From NCBI GenBank assembly GCA_947460085.1, contig CANHGA010000046.1, positions 1 through 11,297 on the forward strand: DNA of 11,297 nucleotides. Reading direction: 5' to 3'. A program made the translations under genes and the position numbers. Positions 7,282-11,297 of the stretch are shown piece by piece. The notes under the pieces were generated by a model. It was not told the DNA's origin and did no database searches. It saw only the letters and a list, made by a program, of their open reading frames with translations. The stretch is from Synechococcaceae cyanobacterium. GTDB lineage: Bacteria; Cyanobacteriota; Cyanobacteriia; PCC-6307; Cyanobiaceae. Within the stretch, counting starts at the first letter, position 1; every line of letters starts with the position of its first letter.

Positions 7282-8448
7282 TCAAGGCTGGCTAGCGGGC
7301 ACTGGGGTGGCTGGGCCACTCCAGATGGGCACGGTGAAGTGAAAGCAGGCGCCTTTGCCCAGTTCGGATTCGACCCAGATCCGCCCCCCGTGTACCGCCG
7401 TGATCCGCCGGCACACCGAGAGGCCCACCCCAAAGCCCGAGGTGCTGCCTGAGGTTTGGGGTAGCCGCACGCGGTCGAGAAAAATGCGCTCATGCTCGTC
7501 ACTGGGAATGCCAGGTCCGCTGTCGCAAATGCTCACCTGGACCCATTGGTCGGTGCGGTGCTGCATCTTCAGGCCCACGCTGCCACCGTCTGGGGTGAAC
7601 TTCAGGGCGTTTTCCAGAAGGTTGAGCAGCACCTGGCGCATGCGCCGTTGATCGCCGAGCACATCGGGCAGATCGCTGGGGATGTCGGTGCTCAACTGCA
7701 GTTGCCGGCCCATCCAAAGTTTTTCCAGTTCCAGGATCGCTTCTGCGCCCACCTTCCCCAGGGCGAGGCGCTGGGGGTTGAACAGGTCCTCCCAGCGGGT
7801 GGTGCCCACCTCAAGGAGGTCCTTCGACAGCGCTTCGATGTCGTCAAAGCGGCGGTTGATCACATCGCGAAACCGGGGCCCATCGATTTGGCCCAAGAGG
7901 TGGCTTTGGAACGCCAGCTTGGCGGCGGTCAAGGGCGTACGCAGTTCGTGGGCCACCATGCGCAGCAAGCTTTCTTGCACCCCTAGCCGTTCGATCAGGG
8001 TCTCGTTTTCCTGGCGGAGCACCAGCAGTTGGTCTTCCAATTGGACCTCCCGCAGGGTGCGGCTGCCGTCGATCTCGACGGGGCTGAGGCTGAGGCCAAG
8101 GCCGGTAACGGTCTCTACCTGCTTCCAGCGGGGCAGCCAGCTGCGGAGCTTCTTGCTGAGGGCATTGCCGGCAAACACCTGCTTGGGATGGGGTTCCAGC
8201 TTCACCAGCGCCGGGGTGGCGACGAGGCGATGGAGCTCGAGCAACTCCGGGTGCAGCGCCGGGTCGACAATCTCCAGGCTGACCTCAAAGCCACAATCCT
8301 CGGTTTTGAGGGTGTGGAGCAGGCTGCGTATATCGGGCGTGGCCAGGTGGAAGTTGGCCGCCACCAACAGCAGCTTCAGCTCCTGGCGATCAGGCCCCTC
8401 GTCGCGTTCAGCGACCTGGGGGGGTGGGGTCGGGGTGTCTGGATTCAC
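7282..8448 (-). CDS. sasA: Circadian-clock-associated sensor histidine kinase SasA
   Basis: SasA binds the KaiC clock protein and passes phosphate to the response regulator RpaA, giving rhythmic genome-wide expression. The 388-residue protein has an N-terminal thioredoxin-like KaiB domain (about 24-110, LKLLLVAANF at its start), a short coiled segment (136-156), and the HisKA dimerisation helix with phospho-acceptor His167 in MVAHELRTPL. The HATPase domain has N-box NLLENALKF (276-284), G1 DSGPGIP (309-315) and G2 GFGVGLSVC (338-346). It is soluble with no membrane segment, as known for SasA. The start is GTG at 8448-8446: an in-frame TAG four codons upstream excludes an earlier start, and the next usable one is inside the KaiB domain. 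The mRNA hairpin at 8451-8469 ends two bases before this GTG. No kai genes are in the window. Confidence 0.95.
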   Translation of the reverse strand: MNPDTPTPPPQVAERDEGPDRQELKLLLVAANFHLATPDIRSLLHTLKTEDCGFEVSLEIVDPALHPELLELHRLVATPALVKLEPHPKQVFAGNALSKKLRSWLPRWKQVETVTGLGLSLSPVEIDGSRTLREVQLEDQLLVLRQENETLIERLGVQESLLRMVAHELRTPLTAAKLAFQSHLLGQIDGPRFRDVINRRFDDIEALSKDLLEVGTTRWEDLFNPQRLALGKVGAEAILELEKLWMGRQLQLSTDIPSDLPDVLGDQRRMRQVLLNLLENALKFTPDGGSVGLKMQHRTDQWVQVSICDSGPGIPSDEHERIFLDRVRLPQTSGSTSGFGVGLSVCRRITAVHGGRIWVESELGKGACFHFTVPIWSGPATPVPASQP

Positions 8449-8450
8449 GG

Positions 8451-8469
8451 CGATACCCTATTGGTATCG
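8451..8469 (-). promoter_or_regulatory. Perfect stem-loop/dyad immediately upstream of the sasA start
   Basis: On the sasA strand this reads CGATACC-AATAG-GGTATCG, a perfect 7-bp inverted repeat with a 5-nt loop, ending two bases before the GTG. As DNA it could be an operator; as RNA it would occupy the position of a ribosome-binding site, and no Shine-Dalgarno sequence is visible. A second, weaker inverted repeat AGCCA-N7-TGGCT lies at 8476-8492. The intergenic region (8449-8536) is shared with the divergent gene on the right, so effects on either side are possible. Function is inferred from position only. Confidence 0.4.
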
Positions 8470-8492
8470 GGCCACAGCCATCAGAAGTGGCT

Positions 8493-8681
8493 ATGACTAA
8501 GAGGTTCTCAGTGAAAGGCCCATTTGCGGCGCTGTCATGGGCCATCCTCCTGAGTTCTCCCTCGAACCAAGGCCAACCCAGCCGCTTGTGGCCAAGGCTG
8601 GCGGGGCAACGTCTGGCGGACCATCTGCTGGCGGACCATCTGCTGGAGTCCGAAGCCGGGTGCAGCTCGACTCCAATTTGA
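8493..8681 (+). CDS. Possible small ORF (62 aa) overlapping the lyase leader
   Basis: Speculative. ATG 8493 opens a 62-codon frame ending at TGA 8679-8681, in a different frame from the lyase. The start MTKRFSVKGPFAALSWAILL is signal-peptide-like (basic, then hydrophobic), and the 15-bp DNA repeat reads here as two ADHLL units. By eye its third codon positions are more GC-rich (about 70%) than those of the lyase frame over 8537-8659 (about 50%), which hints that this frame may be the coding one upstream of 8660. No homologue is recognised and the ribosome-binding site is weak (AGAAG). It could equally be chance in GC-rich DNA. Confidence 0.2.
   Translation: MTKRFSVKGPFAALSWAILLSSPSNQGQPSRLWPRLAGQRLADHLLADHLLESEAGCSSTPI
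8613..8646. repeat. 15-bp tandem repeat (two copies plus 4 bp)
   Basis: The unit CTGGCGGACCATCTG occurs perfectly twice in tandem (8613-8627, 8628-8642), followed by CTGG. It lies in the low-complexity leader of the lyase ORF, where it would encode two Gly-Gly-Pro-Ser-Ala units if translation began at 8537. The unit length is a multiple of three, so copy-number change would not break any overlapping frame. Confidence 0.9.
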
Positions 8682-9160
8682 AGCGTTGGTTTGGCCGCAA
8701 CCTGGGGCTGTGGCGTACGCGGCGGTTGTATTTCTTTTCTGATGCCGAGGACATGCGGGTCGACATGATGCTCAGGGTGGAAGCCTTCAGGGAACCCGCT
8801 CAAGGCGATGCCGCCTATCGCTTTAGTTGGTGGCCAGAGCAGGACTACACCTTTTTTGAGAACAATCCCAGTTGTGTGGCTGAGGGCACGATGGAGGTCT
8901 ATCTCTGTGGCCACCAACTGCGCCGCAGCCAGGGCTACCTCTGCGGCAAGGCGATCGAAAGCCAGATTCGTCAGGTTGATGAGCACGAATTGATCTTCGA
9001 ATCGCACTACGAGCAGTGGCGCATCCTCGAGCAAATCCGCCTGGTTGATCAGGACCGCTACCGCTCCCGTTCCATTTACTCCTGGAAGGCTGGGATGCTC
9101 GAGATGATGGCCACCCACCATGAAATCCGGGTTGAAGAGGCTGGGGCCCCGATCTCCTGA
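8660..9160 (+). CDS. CpcS/CpeS-family phycobiliprotein lyase-like protein
   Basis: Members of this lipocalin-like (fatty-acid-binding-protein fold) family attach bilin chromophores to phycobiliprotein cysteines. From GTG 8660 the protein has 166 residues, with family-like blocks in order: NLGLWRTRRLYFF (14-26, compare the GxW-x-S-x-RT start), QLRRSQGYL (86-94) with the closely similar RLLRSQGYL of CpeS-type proteins as I remember them, ELIFESHYEQW (110-120), RYRSRSIYSW (133-142) and THHEIR (152-157, compare FYSEIR). The frame is open to ATG 8537, which would add 41 Gly/Pro/Ala-rich residues with a tandem repeat; family length and codon bias favour 8660. The stop overlaps the next gene's ATG by one base (TGATG). 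Identity as an active lyase, and for which phycobiliprotein, is not shown; no cpc/cpe genes are adjacent. Confidence 0.62.
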   Translation: MQLDSNLKRWFGRNLGLWRTRRLYFFSDAEDMRVDMMLRVEAFREPAQGDAAYRFSWWPEQDYTFFENNPSCVAEGTMEVYLCGHQLRRSQGYLCGKAIESQIRQVDEHELIFESHYEQWRILEQIRLVDQDRYRSRSIYSWKAGMLEMMATHHEIRVEEAGAPIS

Positions 9161-9666
9161 TGCAGCAGCATGGGCCCCATTCAGAATCTGATGTTGTGAT
9201 CTCCTTGCTGCGCCGCCTGTCCGCTGGCCTTGTAGCCCCGCTGCTGGTCTTGCCGTACCTGGCACTTCCAATCCTTTCGTTGCCACTCGTCCTGGCTCCG
9301 GCAGCGGCGCTGGCCGAGAACGCGCCGGCTACGGAGGCGGAGATGAATCTCTACACCCGCATCGCCGCCGTCAATGTGTGCATTGCCAGGGGGGCTGGAG
9401 TGGATTTCGAAAAGGCTGTGGGCATTGCCGGTGAAACCATCGCCCAGCTGATTCAAGGCCAGCATGGGGGCCTGATTACCCAGGTTGGGCCCAAGCCCCT
9501 CAGCATCGATGACCTGCGCAAAGGCGCAATCAATTCAGCCGTCCTGGGTGCTTCCGAGATTTGCCCGAAGGAAGTGCCAGCCGACGTGATGGCCAAGGTC
9601 CAAGCCGCCCTCAAGGCTTCCCCAGCTCCGAAGGCCCCGGCAGCCAAGGCTGCCACCTCCAAATAG
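9160..9666 (+). CDS. Secreted or periplasmic conserved protein of unknown function
   Basis: A 168-residue protein with a long N-terminal signal: a basic stretch (LLRR), a hydrophobic core from about 22 to 47, and a likely signal peptidase site after ALA at 50-52 (before ENAP). The mature part is mostly helical by appearance and contains LYTRIAAVNVCIARGAGVD, FEKAVGIAGETIAQLI, and DLRKGAINSAVLGASEICPKEVP, with two cysteines (in NVCIA and EICPK) that could form a disulfide. The C-terminus is an Ala/Pro/Lys-rich tail. I recall similar proteins in other picocyanobacteria without an established function. The ATG overlaps the TGA of the lyase gene by one base, so translation is probably coupled; pepN follows after 49 nt. 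No catalytic motif is recognised. Confidence 0.75.
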   Translation: MQQHGPHSESDVVISLLRRLSAGLVAPLLVLPYLALPILSLPLVLAPAAALAENAPATEAEMNLYTRIAAVNVCIARGAGVDFEKAVGIAGETIAQLIQGQHGGLITQVGPKPLSIDDLRKGAINSAVLGASEICPKEVPADVMAKVQAALKASPAPKAPAAKAATSK

Positions 9667-9715
9667 GTGGCAGCTAAGTATCCAAGTTTTGATCGCTCCC
9701 ACCGAGAACGCCTCC

Positions 9716-11297
9716 ATGCCCACCGTGCGCCTCGCCGATTACTGCCCGGCGCCCTATCTGCTGGAGCGCACCGACTTAACGGTGCAGCTGTTCGCGGATC
9801 ACACCCTGGTGGAAGCCCGGCTTGCCTTCAGCCCCAATCCAGCCTCAGCGGCGCTCGGGCCTCTGGAGCTGCAAGGGGTTGATCTGGAGCTGCTCGATTT
9901 GCAGCTTGATGGCGAGACCCTGGCCCCTGGGGCCTACCAACTGGATGGGGCTGGGCTGAGGCTGCTGGCTCCGCCGCGGGAAGCCTTTGTGTTGGAGAGC
10001 CGGGTGCGGATTCACCCTGAAACCAACACCACCCTGGAAGGCCTGTATGTGAGTGGGGGCATGTTCACCACCCAATGCGAGGCCGAGGGCTTTCGGCGGA
10101 TCACCTTCCATCCGGATCGCCCGGATTTGCTGAGTCGGTTTCGGGTGCGGCTGGAGGCGGATCGCTTCAGCTGCCCGGTGTTGCTATCGAATGGCAATTG
10201 CCTTGAGACGGGCAGCATTGCTGAGTCAGTTAAAAGTTCTGGTGAAAGTTCTGGATTGGGTGAGGGCTCAGGGGACCGCCATTACGCCATTTGGGATGAC
10301 CCTTTCCCCAAGCCGTCTTACCTGTTCGCGTTGGTGGCAGGCCAGCTCGAGGAGGTGGCCGATACCTTCACGACCACCAGTGGCAGGGAGGTGGCCTTGC
10401 GAATTCACGTGGAGCCAGGCGATGGGCCCCTCACCGCCCATGCCATGGCATCGCTGAAGCGCTCCATGCTTTGGGATGAGCAACGTTATGGGCTCGAATA
10501 CGACCTCGATGAGTTCAATATTGTTGCCGTGCGCCATTTCAACATGGGTGCGATGGAGAACAAGAGCCTCAATATTTTTAATTCAAAATTAGTGTTGGCG
10601 GATGCTGAAACGGCAACTGATGCCGAATTGGAACGGGTTGAAAGTGTGATCGCCCATGAATATTTCCACAATTGGACTGGCAATCGCATCACCTGTCGGG
10701 ACTGGTTTCAGCTGTCGCTGAAGGAAGGACTCACCGTCTTCCGTGACCAGAGTTTTACAGCTGAATTGCACGGGGCTGCCCTCAATCGCATCGAGAACGT
10801 TTCGATGCTCCGCAATACCCAATTCCGCGAGGATTCAGGGCCTACGGCGCACCCCGTGCAGCCCGATGCCTACCAGGCGATCGACAACTTCTACACAACG
10901 ACGATCTATGAGAAAGGATCGGAGGTGATCCGTTGTCTCCATACCCTGTTGGGTGAGGAGACCTTCATGCGAGGCATGGCCCTGTATGTGCGTCGCCATG
11001 ACGGCACGGCGGCCACCTGTGAGGAGTTTGTCCAGGCGATGCAGGATGCGGCCCAGGAGGTCGACCAGGAAGGAGCCCAGGGCAAAGCTCCCTTGGATTT
11101 CTCCCAGTTTCGACGCTGGTATCACCAGGCAGGCACCCCGGTGCTCCGGGTTCAGCGCCACTGGGATGGGGAGGCAGGGGTGCTGGAGCTCCATATCCAG
11201 CAGCACACGCCGCCCACCCCCGGGCAAGCGACCAAGCAGCCCCTGGTGATTCCCCTGGCGATCGGGCTGATCGGCCAGGCCGGTGAGGCCCTGCCCG
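9716..11297 (+). CDS. pepN: Aminopeptidase N (M1 family zinc metallopeptidase), 3' end outside window
   Basis: Cytosolic zinc aminopeptidase that removes N-terminal residues from peptides; 527 residues are visible and the frame is open to the window edge (full length is usually about 870). The exopeptidase motif GAMEN is at 278-282 and is followed by KSLNIFNSKLVLA, as in plant and cyanobacterial forms. The zinc site is HEYFH (His314, Glu315, His318) with Glu337 in LKEG. The transition-state Tyr398 lies in IYEKG. Between NGNCLETG and the DPFPKPSYLFALVAG block is an extra Ser/Gly-rich stretch (about 167-187) absent from E. coli PepN. The DNA dips in GC around 10561-10680. The ATG at 9716 gives the expected N-terminus (MPTVRLADYCPAPYLLE) and lies 49 nt after the secreted-protein gene, so co-transcription is possible. 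Confidence 0.96.
   Translation, partial: MPTVRLADYCPAPYLLERTDLTVQLFADHTLVEARLAFSPNPASAALGPLELQGVDLELLDLQLDGETLAPGAYQLDGAGLRLLAPPREAFVLESRVRIHPETNTTLEGLYVSGGMFTTQCEAEGFRRITFHPDRPDLLSRFRVRLEADRFSCPVLLSNGNCLETGSIAESVKSSGESSGLGEGSGDRHYAIWDDPFPKPSYLFALVAGQLEEVADTFTTTSGREVALRIHVEPGDGPLTAHAMASLKRSMLWDEQRYGLEYDLDEFNIVAVRHFNMGAMENKSLNIFNSKLVLADAETATDAELERVESVIAHEYFHNWTGNRITCRDWFQLSLKEGLTVFRDQSFTAELHGAALNRIENVSMLRNTQFREDSGPTAHPVQPDAYQAIDNFYTTTIYEKGSEVIRCLHTLLGEETFMRGMALYVRRHDGTAATCEEFVQAMQDAAQEVDQEGAQGKAPLDFSQFRRWYHQAGTPVLRVQRHWDGEAGVLELHIQQHTPPTPGQATKQPLVIPLAIGLIGQAGEALP
10233..10254. repeat. Short direct repeat inside the PepN insertion
   Basis: AAAGTTCTGG occurs at 10233-10242 and again at 10245-10254, a 12-bp period in frame. 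It encodes Lys-Ser-Ser-Gly followed by Glu-Ser-Ser-Gly within the loop that has no counterpart in E. coli PepN. This suggests the insertion arose by small in-frame duplication. Confidence 0.8.

Noticed and set aside
8408..9286. 292-codon minus-strand frame opposite the lyase
   Set aside because: It is antisense to a frame with CpcS/CpeS-like blocks and a coupled downstream gene, and it also overlaps the sasA start region; no recognisable domain.
10557..10577. Gly-to-Ser change after the PepN GAMEN motif (ENKSLN instead of ENKGLN)
   Set aside because: The Ser form with SKLVLA is normal for plant and cyanobacterial PepN, so it is not a defect.
1..11297. HIP1 octamers (GCGATCGC) typical of many cyanobacteria
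   Set aside because: Only partial GCGATCG-type matches were seen by eye and no full site; this fits picocyanobacteria and is not a finding in itself.
1..11297. Mobile element, prophage, toxin-antitoxin, CRISPR or defence system
   Set aside because: All recognisable genes are core metabolic, photosynthetic or clock genes with normal composition; no terminal repeats, integrase or array structure was found.

Overview
The window is GC-rich chromosomal DNA from a unicellular cyanobacterium, most likely of the marine or freshwater Synechococcus/Cyanobium type. The evidence is a ferredoxin-NADP reductase with a phycobilisome-linker (CpcD-like) N-terminus, the cyanobacterial pair zwf-opcA, the circadian-output kinase SasA with its KaiB-like domain, a CpcS/CpeS-family phycobiliprotein lyase, and a plant/cyanobacterial-type PepN. 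I see no transposase, integrase, phage gene or CRISPR array. It reads as ordinary core chromosome and not as an island.

Left part (1-6373, all minus strand). petH is transcribed leftward and ends at a strong intrinsic terminator (5137-5162). After it come zwf and opcA (glucose-6-phosphate dehydrogenase and its assembly factor), then cbiA (cobyrinate a,c-diamide synthase), a small acylphosphatase, and a histidine-phosphatase gene cut by the left edge. From zwf to the left edge the gaps are 41 and 23 nt, then a 10-nt overlap, then zero, so these five genes look like one operon. petH and zwf sit on opposite sides of NADP reduction: photosynthetic electron flow by day and the oxidative pentose phosphate pathway in the dark.

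Middle (6374-8536). A divergent intergenic region carries a candidate petH promoter. A plus-strand START/SRPBCC (cyclase/dehydrase-like) gene follows. It converges on tRNA-Glu(UUC) and sasA, both on the minus strand. sasA begins with GTG directly behind a perfect stem-loop.

Right part (8537-11297, plus strand). A CpcS/CpeS-type lyase is translationally coupled (TGATG) to a secreted small protein of unknown function. pepN follows 49 nt later and runs off the right edge.

Points that stand out: the G6PDH lacks both cysteines of the known cyanobacterial redox switch; a hairpin abuts the sasA start; a low-complexity leader with a 15-bp tandem repeat precedes the lyase and has an alternative overlapping small ORF; PepN has a Ser/Gly-rich insertion built on a short DNA repeat and a local GC dip over its catalytic core. 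I did not find a convincing wholly new system. No gene-free stretch exceeds about 160 bases.
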